Below are positions 24,773 to 35,672 of a stretch of DNA of 64,000 bases, piece by piece. How positions within the stretch are numbered: position 1 is the stretch's first letter; each line of letters starts with the position of its first letter. The stretch comes from Paguma larvata (Eukaryota; Chordata; Mammalia; Carnivora; Viverridae), in contig CM057841.1 of NCBI GenBank assembly GCA_030068075.1, positions 49,951,030 to 50,015,029 of the forward strand, read 5' to 3'. The notes below the pieces were generated by a model. That model made no database searches. It worked only from the letters and a program-made list of their open reading frames with translations, and was not told the origin of the DNA. The translations under genes were made by a program, and so were the position numbers.

Positions 24773-24993
24773 TTTTTTTAACGTTTTATTTTTATTTATT
24801 TTTGAGAGACATAGAGACAGAGTGTGAGCAGGGGAAGGGCAAAGAGAGAGGGAGACACAGAATCTGAAGCAGGATCCAGGCTCTGAGCCATCAGCACAGA
24901 GCCTGATGCAGGGCTTGAACTCACAGACCGTGAGATCATGACCTGAGCTGAAGTTGGCCGCTTAACCAACTGAGCCACTCAGGCGCCCCGCTG
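24773..24993 (-). mobile_element. Felid CAN-type SINE with perfect target-site duplication, minus strand
   Basis: Reverse SINE ending ACTGAGCCACTCAGGCGCCCC. The 15-bp duplication TTTTCATCTTCAAAT is identical at 24758-24772 and 24994-25008. The near-consensus head and unmutated duplication suggest a fairly young copy inserted in the old L1. Confidence 0.96.
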
Positions 24994-25867
24994 TTTTCAT
25001 CTTCAAATGAACAAAAGTTCGTATAAGATTTGTCAACCTTTCCTCTTATGCGTCAACCTTTCTTTTTGTGTCGTGTTTAAGACACCTTTGCCCTCCTCCG
25101 GGTGGTGAAGATATCCAGCTATGCCGTCTTCTAGAACATCTTTGCCAACTTTCCTGTTTTTCCTTTCACATTTAGATTTATAGGCAGTGCATGATTTAAA
25201 GGAGTCATCAACCTTCCTTTTTTCCCCTCTTTTCTTTTTTGCTTCTTTTTCCTCAGCGTGGATGTTTGACCACGCAGTGTACATTTAGAAGAGGTGGCTT
25301 ATTGTTTGTTTGTTGTTTTTTAACTGCTCTGCATTGCAAACATTGTCAAAATCCATTCTTTGTAGATGTTCAGTTTCTGGATTCTCTCTTCTGTCCCATT
25401 GGTCTCTTTGAACAACCTTTTGCCAATATGACATTCTGTTATTTTTGTGCCATTACGAGACTTGATAAGCAGTAAGGAAAATCCTCCAGCTTTGTTTTTC
25501 TTCAAGGGTATCTTGGTGATTCCTGTCCTTTTATGTTTTCACTTCTTATTACTTCACATTCTCACCAGTATTTAATGTTGTTAGTGTTTTGGATTTGGCC
25601 ATTCTAATAGGTGTATAAATTCAATTCATATTTATATATATAGACTTTTATTCAGAAAATTTGCTAAACACACTCTATAGGGTAAAAAATTTTCTGTCTA
25701 CCTAATCATGCAACCTATGAATGGCAGCAGTCTTCTTTCTTTCCAATCCATATTGTCTGTTAAATATTTTTTATACCCTAATTAGAATTTTTACTTCATG
25801 TTGAATGAAGGGGTCTATAGAGAACATACTTTGATTCCCACACTCAGAGCAGATCTCTGCATTTCTT

Positions 25868-25930
25868 TTTTTTTTTTTTTAATTTATTGTCAAATTGGTT
25901 TCCATACAACACCCAGTGCCCATCCCAACA
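25868..25930 (-). mobile_element. Very short felid-age L1 3' end, minus strand
   Basis: A T-run followed by AATTTATTGTCAAATTGG TTTCCATACAACACCCAGTG, the same 3' text found at 34843-35130. Flanked by AGATCTCTGCATTTCTT (25851) and AGATCTCTGCCTTTCTT (25931), 16 of 17 identical. Only about 63 bp of element are present, a strongly 5'-truncated insertion within the old L1. Confidence 0.88.
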
Positions 25931-27744
25931 AGATCTCTGCCTTTCTTCTAGCATGTAACAGCCTGCTGTAAGATTTTTATAGATATCCTTCGCATATTTA
26001 GAAATTCCCTTTTTGGCTAAAAGTTTTAATCATGTTTAGTTGTTGAATTTAATCAAATGCTCTTTCAGTGTCTGTTTAGAAGATCATATTTCCTTCGGTT
26101 TGATTAATTACACGGAAGGATTCTTAAATATTGAGCAATCTTATGTTCCTGGAAGAAACTTGATTAAGTTATAAGCTATTAAACTTTTTCTTTATGTCTT
26201 TATTCTATAGCAATTTCGTAATTAATTTTAAAGGATAGTTGGATCAGTGTTTATGAATAAGGTTGGCTTTTATTTTCCTCTTGTAAGTTCTTTGTCAGAT
26301 TTTGATATCAAGGTTAGGTTGGGAAGCATTCGTTCTTCTACTTTTTGAAGGTGTCCGTATAAGATCGGTGTTATTTTGTCCTTAAATGTTTAGAAGAATT
26401 CACAAGGGAAGACGTCAGGGTGTGGAATTTTCCATGTGTGAATATTTTTAATTATGTATTAAATTTGGCACTAGAGATAGGCTACTCAGATTTTCCTGTT
26501 TTTCATCTGTTTTGGCAAGTTGCTGTTGTTTGGAATTTGTTCACTTAATTTTCAAAAACCATTCAAAATAACCTATTATTATCATTCTAACTTGTATGGG
26601 ATCATAGTAGGATGTTCTTTTGAATTCCTGATATTGATTATTTGTGTCTGTTTTTTCTTTTCCTTGATCAGTCTAGCTAGGGTTCCATTAATTTCAGTGT
26701 TCTTTCAAAGTCTTAACTTACTGTATTTTTTCCCTAATGTCTTATCGCTCATCCTTATTAGCTCATTAATCTGCCTTTTTTCTTTTGGTGCCATTTTCTC
26801 AGTACCAGTAACTTGTCATCTACTCGTGTTGTTGGTAATTTGGATCTTTCTCTCGTATTTCCTTGGACAGCACGAGTAGGGATTTATCAGTTTCAGCAAC
26901 CTTTTCCAAGAAAGTGCTTTTAATTTTGTTGATTTTCTGTGTTTTCCTGTTTTCAGTTACTTTTATTCGTGCTCTGATTTTCATTATTTCTATCCTTCTG
27001 CTTATTTTAGATTTATATTGCTCTACATTCTCTAGTTTCATAGGGTAGAAACTGATTTATTTAGATCTTTGGCTTTTTTTAATGTATGCACTTAGTGCCA
27101 CAAATGCTGCTGTATCTCACAAATTTTGATAAATCATATTTTTATTTTCATTTAGATCAATTTTTAAAAATTTCACTTGGGACATCTGTCTTAACCCTTG
27201 GGTTATTTCCAAATATTTTGGGAATTTCTAGCTATCATTCTGTTACCGATTCCTAGTTTAATCCTATTGCGATTTGAGAGCATACTTTGTACAGTTTATA
27301 AGTTCTTTAAAATTTGCGAGGGTGTATTTTAGGGCGCATAACATGGTCCTTCTTGGTGAATGTTTCATGTGATCTTGAGAAGACTGTTTTCTGCTGTTGT
27401 TAGATGGAATATTCTAAAATGTCAATCCGATCCTGTTGACTGATACTGATATACAGGTCTTCTATATTCTTACTGTTTTTCTGTCTTTTTGATGTATCAA
27501 CTACTCCAACTCTAATAATGGATTTGTCTATTTCTCCCTGTGGTTCTATCAGTATTTGCCTCATGTATTTTGACCCTTTGTTGTTACGTGCTGTACGTGG
27601 AGGATTGTTATACTGTGTTGGAAACTTGATTGCTGTGCCGTTAAGCAATGTGCCTGTTTATCTCTGATAATCTTTCTTGTTCTGCAGGCTGCTTTGTTTG
27701 AAATTAACATGGCCACTCCAGCTTTCTTTAGATTGGTGTTGGTG

Positions 27745-28300
27745 TTAGGCTACAATACAAAATGAAAACCATACTTGAAAATTTCCTGAGCAGACAAAAC
27801 CATTTAAGCCATATAACCAAAACTAAATCTAGATTATTTCATGAATGTAAGTGAAATTTACATCATCTTCCTAAAGATGGTATAAGATAACTACTCTTAA
27901 CCAGTCCCCTGACATCCAGAAACCCCTATCATAGTAACCAATCATGAAAAGGTTAAATGACTTCCTCGTTTTCACTTTATAAGCCATCCTATGATGCTAT
28001 GCTTCTAAGCCTCATTGTTTTGGTTTGAAAGCTCTCACTTCATTCATTCGTCATTTATTTAATGTTTATTTATTTTCGAGTGGTGAGGTGGCAGAGAGAG
28101 CCAGAGACACAGAATCCAAAGCAGGTTCCAGGCTCTGAACCATCAGCACTGAGTCCAACATAGGGCACAAACTCCCAAGCCATGAGATCATAACCTGTGC
28201 TGAAGTCGGACACTCAACCAACTGAGCCACCCAGGCACCCCTGAAACTCCTAGTCCTTGAACTCTTCTGATATGCACAATAAATTCTTACTAATTACTAT
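27745..28300 (+). mobile_element. Possible solo LTR-like insert splitting the L1, itself split by a SINE
   Basis: Between L1-like text on both sides lies about 370 bp that is not L1. Near its right end are 'CTTTATAAGCCATCC', 'TTTTGGTTTGAAAGCTCTCA' and 'ATGCACAATAAATTCTTACT', which look like a TATA region, R region and polyadenylation signal of an old retroviral LTR. There is no internal region. Boundaries and family are uncertain. Confidence 0.35.
28052..28241 (-). mobile_element. Felid CAN-type SINE, minus strand
   Basis: TTTATTTAATGTTTATTTAT TTTCGAG at the tail, GCAGGTTCCAGGCTCTGAAC, CCATGAGATCATAACCTGTG, and the head CAACTGAGCCACCCAGGCAC CCC. It lies within the possible LTR insert. No clear duplication. 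Confidence 0.9.
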
Positions 28301-29151
28301 TTTATTTATCTGGTAGTTTTAATTTTGCTATTTTTAGATTGTTGACATTAGCATGGAAAATCTCTCTTTATCCTTTTACTTTTAATGTACTTTAGTCTTA
28401 TATTGAAAGTGAATTCCTTGCAGATGAAATGTAGTTGGGTCTCATCATTCTTTGTCCCTGACAACCTCTGTCTTTTAATGTAGTATTGAGACCATTCACT
28501 TTTAAAGTGATTATTGATATATTTGGATTCATATCTACCGTGTTTGTAACTGTTTTCCATTTGCTGCCTTTGCCTTTTGTTTCTTGCTCCCCCCTTTTTA
28601 ATGTATTATCTGAGTTTGAGAATTCTGTATGATTCAATTTTATCTTTTCATACTGATATACTTAAAACATTTTTTAGTGGCTGTCCTTGCCTATCAAAGT
28701 CTGTCTTCAAATAACATTATACTACTTAATAAGTAGTGCAGGTACCTTAGAGTATCCCCAGTCCCTCCGTCTCATCCCTTGCAATGTGGCTGTCATTCAT
28801 TTAATTTATCCAAATGCTGTCATCACCCAATATATTTTTACTAATCTTTCCTTAAACAGTTATCTTGTAACTAATAATAAGAAAAATTATTTTATCGTAG
28901 CTTCTTTTATTCCTTCTCAAGTGCTCTTTCTTTCTTTGCACGTTTCTGACCTGTATCTTTTAACTTTTGTATAAAGAACTTCTTCGAAATATTTTTTGCA
29001 GAGCAAGTCTGGTAGCAGTGCAATGCATTTTGTTGAGTATTGTCTGAGAAGGTTTTTATTTTTTCTTCACGTTTGAGAGAGAAATTTCTCCAGATATAGA
29101 ATTCTAGGTTTATTTTTTTACTTCTTCCAACACTTCAAATATTTCACTTCA

Positions 29152-29377
29152 GGGGCGCCTGGGTGGCTCAGTCGGCTGAGCGTCCGACTTCGGCTCAGGT
29201 CATGATCTCACCTGTTCCCGAGTTCGAGCCCCGTGTTGGGCTCTGTGCTGACAGCTCAGAGCCTGGAGCCTGTTTCAGATTCTGTGTCTCCCTCTCTGTC
29301 TGTGCCCCTCCCCTGCTCATTCTCTGTCTGTCTGTCTGTCTCTCTCTCTGAAAAATAAATAAACATGAAAAAAATTT
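29152..29377 (+). mobile_element. Felid CAN-type SINE, full length, plus strand, perfect target-site duplication
   Basis: Starts GGGGCGCCTGGGTGGCTCAG and ends with CT-rich repeats and AAAAATAAATAAACATG. The tRNA-like promoter boxes are visible: an A box within TGGCTCAGTCGG and a B box within AGTTCGAGCCCC. The duplication AAATATTTCACTTCA is identical at 29137-29151 and 29378-29392. This is the best preserved SINE in the window. It lies opposite to the surrounding L1. An open frame of 62 codons here is only the SINE. Confidence 0.97.
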
Positions 29378-30148
29378 AAATATTTCACTTCACTGTCTTG
29401 CTGCTTGCATGTTTTCTGATGAGAAGTCCAGTATAATTCTTACCCTTGTTCCTCCATAGGTAAGGTATTTGCTTTTCTCTGCTTCTTTAAAAATGTTCTC
29501 TATATCTTTGGCTTTATGCAGCTTGAATATGTTATGACTCAATTTATTTTGATTTATAAGATGCCTGTTACTCTTTGAAATTCCTGGGCCTACTTTGGGG
29601 TCTCTCATTAATTTTGGAAAGTCGTTGGCCATTATTCAAATATTTCTTCCACTCCATTCTCTCTTTCTTAACCTTCTGGTATTCCACTTATGCACGTGTT
29701 ACAAGTTTTGCAGTTATCCACATGTCTTCGATATTCCCTTCTGCTTTTTTCCATTTTGCATTATAGTTCAGAAAGTTTACATCTTCTTACCTTTGAGCTC
29801 ACTGATTCTCTCCTTGGTTGTGCTGAATTTGCTGATGTGCCCATCAAAGATCTTCTCCATTTCTGTCATGTTGTTTTTGGTTTATATTTCCCTTTGGCTC
29901 TTCCTCAGAGTTTTCATCTCTCAGTTTATCTTACCCACCTTTCTTGCATGCTGTCCACTTGTCCCATTAGAACCCTTAGCATATTAGTCGGAGTTGTTTT
30001 AAATTCCTGGTCTGATAATTCCAACATCTGAGACGTATGTAAGTATGGTTACGATGATTGTTTTGTCTCTGCAGTGTGGTTTTTTTTTTTTCCTTGCCTT
30101 TTGGCATATTTTGCAGTTTCTTTCTGAAATCTGGACATATTGTATTTA

Positions 30149-30372
30149 ATTTTTTTCTGTTCAGTGTTTATTTATTTTTGAGAGAGAGAGAGAGAGAGAG
30201 ACAGAGCATGAGCAGGGGAGGGGCAAAGAGAGAGGGAGACACAGAATCAGAAGCAGGCTCCAGGCTCTGAGCTGTCAGCACAGAGCCCAACGCAGTGCTA
30301 GAACTCACAGATTGTGAGATCATGACCTGAGCTGGAGTTGTCCCCTTAACTGACTGACCCACCCAGATACCC
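30149..30372 (-). mobile_element. Felid CAN-type SINE, minus strand
   Basis: TTTATTTATTTTTGAGAGAG with an expanded (GA)n stretch, then GCAGGCTCCAGGCTCTGAGC, GTGAGATCATGACCTGAGCT and the head ACTGACCCACCCAGATACCCC. The duplication CTGGACATATTGTATTTA (30131-30148) against CTGGACATGTTGTATTTA (30373-30390) has one mismatch in 18. Confidence 0.96.
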
Positions 30373-31241
30373 CTGGACATGTTGTATTTAGTAATGGGAA
30401 CTGAAGTGAATAGAATTTTTGTGTGAGGATTTATATTAATCTGGTGAGGAATTGAGCTGTATTTAATGTTTGCTGTAAGTAATGTAGATGCCAGAAGCTT
30501 CAAATTCATCTAGTACTCCTGTTTTTGTCTCTTCTCTTGACTTTGGGGTCCTCTTCAGAGGTGGTCTGTGTTTACAGTGCTTTCAGCTGTTACCCAGTAT
30601 TACTATACCGGAGTTCTGTTGGTTTGATGATACGATATGAGGGTATGAGAGCATTCGGTGATATTCCAACTAAATGTCAGTGTTTGTAGTGGGCTTCTGT
30701 CTTGGGACTGTGACCTTCACTAGGGTTTCTCTAGGGGCATAGCTTGTTCCCTTCCTGCCCTTTACTTCTTTTACTGGCTACTGACTCCTCTTGACTGTTT
30801 GTTCCCTTAGGTGGGACAAGGAGAGTAGGGAAGGCAGAGTGGGAAGAATGTTCTTCCGTAACGGGGATGAGACTCTGGCAAAGTCTTTCCCCTAGACAGT
30901 AGGCCTTTGTTGTGCAGAACACTCGGGGCCTATTTCACAATGATTACCCTTCCCTTCCGTGCCGGAGCCAAGAGGGAATCTTTCTGATCTTCGCGGAGAA
31001 CATGGGAAGTTTCCTAAAAGTCGAGTTCATAGAAATGTGGGGGCCCTCCAAAACTGTGGTCTCCAGGAGTTTCTCTCTGTCATGCCAGTCCACACTCGGC
31101 CTCCATCGGTATGTCTATAGGACCAGATAAGCAGCCCTATCAGTTTCTGGCACCAGTGGCTTCTGCTGTAGGTGAACAGATCTCAGCTCCGACCCTTTGG
31201 GTGGTCTTGCTCTCCAGATTCCAGGGCAGTAGTTTGCCGTG

Positions 31242-31594
31242 GTTTTAGTCGGCTCAGGCTGCGGTCACAAAACACAGCAGACTGGGTGTCTTAAACAACA
31301 GTCATTTAGTTTTCACAGTTGTGGAGTTTGGAAAGTCCAAGATCAAGTTGCCAGCTGATTCAAAACCTTCCTGGTCAGAGTCCACTTCCTGGCTTGCAGA
31401 CATCAGCCTTCTCAGTGACTTCAGCTGACTCTGGTCTCTTTTCTCATGATTATGATGCTAATCCCATCATGAGGGCTCTGCCTCATGATTTCATCTAAAC
31501 CTAATGACATCCCAACAGCCCCACTTTCAAATACATCACACTGAGGTTAGGGCTTTAATATGAATTTTGGAGGGACACAATCCAATCCATAGCA
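31242..31594 (-). mobile_element. MLT1-type MaLR LTR, minus strand
   Basis: Reverse order of MLT1 landmarks: TTAGTCGGCTCAGGCTGCGG at the left, then GACTGGGTGTCTTAAACAAC, TTCACAGTTGTGGAGTTTGG, CTAATCCCATCATGAGGGCT, CATCTAAACCTAATGACATC and AATTTTGGAGGGACACAATC at the right end. A complete solo LTR of about 350 bp lying against the 5' end of the long L1. Confidence 0.85.
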
Positions 31595-32493
31595 CCAAAT
31601 ACCCTCAGTTTTCTGACAGGTCTAAGAAAGGGCATTGATTTTCAGTCTGTCCAGCCTTCTTGTTGCTTAGAGTACAGTCAGGATTTCCAAGCTCTTTAAA
31701 TACAGAGCTAATGCCTTTCCTGTTTACTAATATGTGTGTGTATCCACGACTCCAAATTTCCCTTTCAGAACAATTTTCACTACTGCTTTCTTACTTTCTG
31801 TTGTGTGTAGGACATTATGTATGAAAAATGAACAGACAATTTGCGGCCTAGAAAGATACCTTTTTCCAGAATGTAACTGCATTTGCTTCTGCAGGTAGAA
31901 ATGAGCACCAGACATCTCTGACCATCTTACACAGAGTGAGAAGATAGGAAGCTGAATTTTAGTCCAAGGAGCTGTCTGTCTCTGACTTACCCTATATCCT
32001 AAGCTGTGGATCCTCAAAGTTCCCATACAAAATCTGTGGGAGCTTACAGGCTATTCTCATCCTTAGGGGACCTAGAATTAAAATTTTGTCTTTAACCCTG
32101 TGAAGTTTTAAAAGGATCTGCTGTTCAGGTTCTTGGTATCTCAGGTTCTTTTCAGGAATCCTAGAAAGAGAAAAGGATCTCAAAGTTAGGGCTCTATCCT
32201 TAGGTTTGTTTTTATTTTCTTCCAGATCTTTTTATTATTATTATTTTATTGTTTTTCATTATTATTATTGTTTTATATTATTATTATTATTATTTTATTG
32301 TTTTTCAGCACTTCCTTCCCTATTTTTTATTTTGTACAACTTTTCTAGCAGGAAGGTTGTTCAGAATTTCCTGGTCTACCACTTGCATACTGTGATGATT
32401 TTTTTAAAGCCAGAAGTTATTTTCCATTTTAATAAAAATAGTCTTCCAAAAAACTAAACATATCTTACCCTGATATAAATTTAAGATCCATCA
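31595..32493. other. Intronic sequence with a TTA-rich microsatellite
   Basis: Nothing coding recognised. 32228-32308 is a TTA/TTTTA simple repeat containing a direct repeat of TTATTTTATTGTTTTTCA. Confidence 0.5.
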
Positions 32494-32708
32494 GGAGCTC
32501 CTGGCTGGCTTAGTCGGTTGGGCGTCCAGCTTCAGCTTAGTTCATGATCTCGTGGTTCATGTGTGCGAGCCCCATGTCGGGCTCTGTGCTGACAGCTCAG
32601 AGCCTGGAGCCTGGTTCTTGGATTCTGTGTCTCCCTCTCTCTCTGCCCTTCCTCTGCTCATACTTTGTCTCTCTCTTTCAAGAATAAATAACAAATTAAA
32701 AAATTAAA
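32494..32708 (+). mobile_element. Felid CAN-type SINE, diverged, plus strand
   Basis: GGAGCTCCTGGCTGGCTTAG TCGGTT at the head, then GTTCATGATCTCGTGGTTCA, GGGCTCTGTGCTGACAGCTC and CTCTTTCAAGAATAAATAAC at the tail. Older than the copy at 29152. Confidence 0.93.
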
Positions 32709-34325
32709 GAGTAATGTTCTATCCATGTGTCTTCCATAAAACAATCTACTGCTGTCTCTGAATAGTTGCAAACTCTAGCCAAGGCTGTATCTTTCATATA
32801 CTTTCTTTGCTCTTGCCATTTGATCCTTCCATCTTGAGAATTTGGCTAAAAGGGCCGAGGCAGTGTATTTTACAACTTGATTCCTTCACAGATTGCACAG
32901 ATTCTAATACAATGGCCAAGACATGGGACCTTACTGAAATATTGCCAATAATTTGGTATTTCTTCAAATAAATATTTTAAAGATAGTATTTTCAGAGCAG
33001 AGGGAGTGGTAGAAATCAATTTTATATTAGTAAAGTTCTGTATTATTATTTTGAGATTTGAGATTTATCATATACACAGAACAAACCTTAACTTTCTAAT
33101 GTGATTTCTCTACTCTTGTTGTTATTTCTCTGTTACAACGTTCACACTCACTTCAGAGAGAATCAGCATTTATTCCTAGAGTTAACCATAGGCTCGTTCA
33201 ACATATGTTTACAAGGTACTCTTATCTGGGTTTATGCTAGCAAATTCCCCACTTCCAGGAGTTCTTATTTTTCCTTTGCTTTTTTATTTTATTTTATTTT
33301 TTTTATTTTTTGTTTTTAGACAAGACAGTCTCTCAGGAGGCACACTGGCGCACTCGGCAAATATTTATAACCAACATCATAAAACAAAGGGCCGACTTCC
33401 ATTAGACAGCATGTTGTTATGATGCATTTAGTGTCTGCGTGTCAGCTGACTGTGTCAAAATGAGTTGTTCTTGGAAATAGGTCATATGTAAGTCACGTGA
33501 ATTCTCCTAACAAGAGAGGTCAGAGGATTTTCATGTTTGCCTGCTTGTCATGTTGAATTTATATTAGTAATGCTGTTTATTTTGGTGGGAGCTAAACCAA
33601 TTTTTATGTAATTACACAGCCTGCTTTCTAACTACATGTAAGTGGTCCCATGTTTCTGATTTATTACAGCAGTGTTTTGGATCCTCTTATGAACTGCCAT
33701 ATGGGCATTTCCCTTTATGCGTCTTGACTTTCATAGATGAGTTGCTCAATTAATATTTATAAAATAGATGAATGCTATTATACCTCTTCATAAACTTTAG
33801 AATCATTATGGAAATACTTAGAATCTTGTGAAAAACTTTAATTCATTAACTCCATAAATTATCTTGCTTAGAATGCATTTTTAAACCATCTATGAATACC
33901 TCATTGAGCTTGAAAATCAAGGTAAAAAATACAATTAAGGCTTTTTGATTTTTGAACTAAGATGCATGACCTTAATTCTACTTGTAGGTGTTTCATACAT
34001 TTGATGAAATACTGGCATATTCTTTTACATTTCGTATCTGTTAGGAAGTTACCATTTTATGCAAGAGTTCTAATGATTATTGAACATTTGTCTTTTATTT
34101 TTATCCTGCTCTAACAATTTTGAGAAAGTGTAAAGTTTATGGAACCATGCTTTTGTCTATAAAAATTAACTGGTAGAGCTGTGTTCAGCAATAATCTAAG
34201 TCACGTTACTCTCATATGTCAAAGATTTTAAATGTAAATTGTGAGAAAGAGCCGGGGGGAGGGGAGCCTCAGATAAAATATCAAGCTTCCTCTAGGGTCA
34301 CTTGTTTGCTTTCATGTCTGTTGGA
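32709..34325. other. Intronic sequence, nothing recognised
   Basis: AT-rich, with a TTTTATTTTATTTTATTTTT stretch at about 33280-33318. No exon or named repeat recognised in about 1.6 kb, so parts could be conserved non-coding sequence. Confidence 0.4.
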
Positions 34326-34329
34326 AGGA

Positions 34330-34528
34330 GGCCTGTTGAGAGCTTAGCTAAATTATATGCTCTGGAGTCAGCAAAGCCTGGGATTAAATCCTTACTCTGC
34401 TGCTTCTTAGCCGTGTGGCTTTAGGCACACAACTTCTATAATTTTCATTTCCTCAGTTTTAAAGTGGGTACAGAAATGACTCCCTCACAGAGTTGATGGA
34501 AGGATCACAGCTACGTAATAATAGATTT
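34330..34528 (+). repeat. MIR SINE relic, plus strand
   Basis: GAGAGCTTAGCTAAATTATA, TGCTCTGGAGTCAGCAAAGC, CTGGGATTAAATCCTTACTC, TGCTTCTTAGCCGTGTGGCT, TTCATTTCCTCAGTTTTAAA, GTTGATGGAAGGATCACAGC. These are MIR positions in order, with moderate divergence. Confidence 0.8.
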
Positions 34529-34842
34529 TCTCCTGTGTCTGACCCTGAGTCACAGACTCGCACACTGAAGACTTTAGATTGTAACACAGGACACATTTGC
34601 TACTTGTTTCTCCCCTTAGAAGTTAGCCCTGGTGAGCCATTCTCCTACAATCTTTTCCCTCTCTGAAGTTTTGCAATGCTATAGGGAGGGCAAAAGAACA
34701 TGGCTTATCCCCAAGCCAGAAGAATTCTCAAAAGCTAAAGACCAAAGCACAAATTGGCTTGGCGTCCATCAGAAATGTAGACTCCAGGTCTCCACTTGCA
34801 GATTTAGCATGTGAGGTTCAGGATCTAGAAATTGCTTTTTCT

Positions 34843-35130
34843 AAAAAGTATACTTTATTGTCAAATTGGCTTACATAAAACACCCAGTGCTCATCCCAAC
34901 AAGTGCCCTCCTCAGTGCTCATCCCCACTTTCCTCTCTCCCCCACCACCCCCTTTCCCCCATCCACCCTCAGTCTGTTTTCTGTATTTAAGAGTCTCTTG
35001 TGGTTTGCCTCCCTGCCTCTCTGTTTGTAACTGTTTTTTTCCCCTTCCCTTCTCCCACGGTCTTCTGTTAAGTTTCTTAAATTCCACGTATGAGTGAAAA
35101 CATATGATATCAAATGTTCTCAGTCATATG
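34843..35130 (-). mobile_element. Felid-age L1 3' end (5'-truncated), minus strand
   Basis: TATACTTTATTGTCAAATTG GCTTACATAAAACACCCAGTGC, then a C-rich stretch and 'TTCCACGTATGAGTGAAAAC', the typical felid L1 3' region in reverse. Duplicated flanks TAGAAATTGCTTTTT (34826) and TAGAAATTGCATTTT (35131). Same 3' text as the fragment at 25868. Confidence 0.9.
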
Positions 35131-35160
35131 TAGAAATTGCATTTTTAAACAGCTTCTCAG

Positions 35161-35385
35161 GGCGCCTGGGTGGCTCAGTCGGTTAAGCGGCTGACTTTGG
35201 CTCAGGTCATGATCTCACAGTCTGTGAGTTCGAGCTCGCGTCGGGCTCTGTGTTAATGGCTCGGATCCTGGAGCTTGCTTCAGATTCTGTATCTCCCTCT
35301 CTCTCTGCTCTTCCCCTGTTCATACTCTGTCCCTCTGTCTCTCAAAAATAAATAAACGTTAAAAAAATTAAAAAAAAATAAATCT
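35161..35385 (+). mobile_element. Felid CAN-type SINE, plus strand
   Basis: GGCGCCTGGGTGGCTCAGTC GGTTAAGCGGC at the head and CAAAAATAAATAAACGTTAA plus A-rich tail. Inserted about 20 bp after the L1 end; the flanks TTTAAACAGCTTCTCA and TTTAATCAGCTTTTTA are a weak duplication. Confidence 0.95.
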
Positions 35386-35451
35386 TTAATCAGCTTTTTA
35401 AGTAATTCTAACAGACACCAAAGTTCAGAATCTATAATAAAAGGAAAGACA

Positions 35452-35672
35452 GAGGCTCCTGCATGGCTCAGTTGATTAAGGTCTGACTTCAGCTCAGGTC
35501 ATGATCTCATGGTTTCATGGGTTCAAGCTCCTCTTGGGGCAACAGACTCTGCACTAACATTGTGGGGCCTGCTTCGGATTCTGTGTCTCCCTCTCTGCTC
35601 CTCCCCCACTCACACTGTCTCTCTCTCTATATATATATATCTCAAAACTGAATAAACCGTTAAAATATTAAG
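35452..35672 (+). mobile_element. Felid CAN-type SINE, diverged, plus strand
   Basis: GAGGCTCCTGCATGGCTCAG TTG at the head, CAGCTCAGGTCATGATCTCA, GGTTCAAGCTCCTCTTGGGG, and a (TA)n stretch before CTCAAAACTGAATAAACCG. Clearly older than its neighbour at 35161. Confidence 0.9.

Larger units (their letters stand above)
23640..31240 (-). mobile_element. Near full-length decayed L1M-type LINE, minus strand, with nested insertions
   Basis: The 3' end is at the left and the 5' end at the right. 23720-25640 carries old L1 3'-region text in reverse (CATTCTACCAGTGGACATGT, then 'GAACAACCTTTTGCCAATAT'). 25950-28640 is antisense to decayed ORF2: an endonuclease-like piece near 28400-28640 (I-S-I-I-T-L-K-V-N-G-L-N) and a reverse-transcriptase-proximal piece near 26820-27041 (K-I-N-K-I-K-S-T-F-L-E-K). 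29390-30031 is antisense to ORF1 (D-I-E-N-I-F-K-E-A-E-K then D-F-S-S-E-N-M-Q-A). 30373-31240 looks like 5' sequence. Removing the nested SINEs and a short insert leaves roughly 6 kb, close to a full L1. Both ORFs are broken by many stops and frameshifts, so it cannot move. Its right edge abuts an MLT1-type LTR. Confidence 0.75.

Noticed and set aside
26520..27048. Hydrophobic frames that look like membrane proteins on the plus strand (also 29595-30031)
   Set aside because: They are the antisense of L1 ORF2 and ORF1. T-rich antisense gives F/L/I/S-rich frames.
27745..28300. A functional retroviral remnant
   Set aside because: Only a possible solo LTR is visible; no gag, pol or env coding is present.
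29152..29240. tRNA gene
   Set aside because: The A and B boxes and tRNA-like head belong to a SINE with a long unrelated tail and target-site duplication; it is not a functional tRNA.
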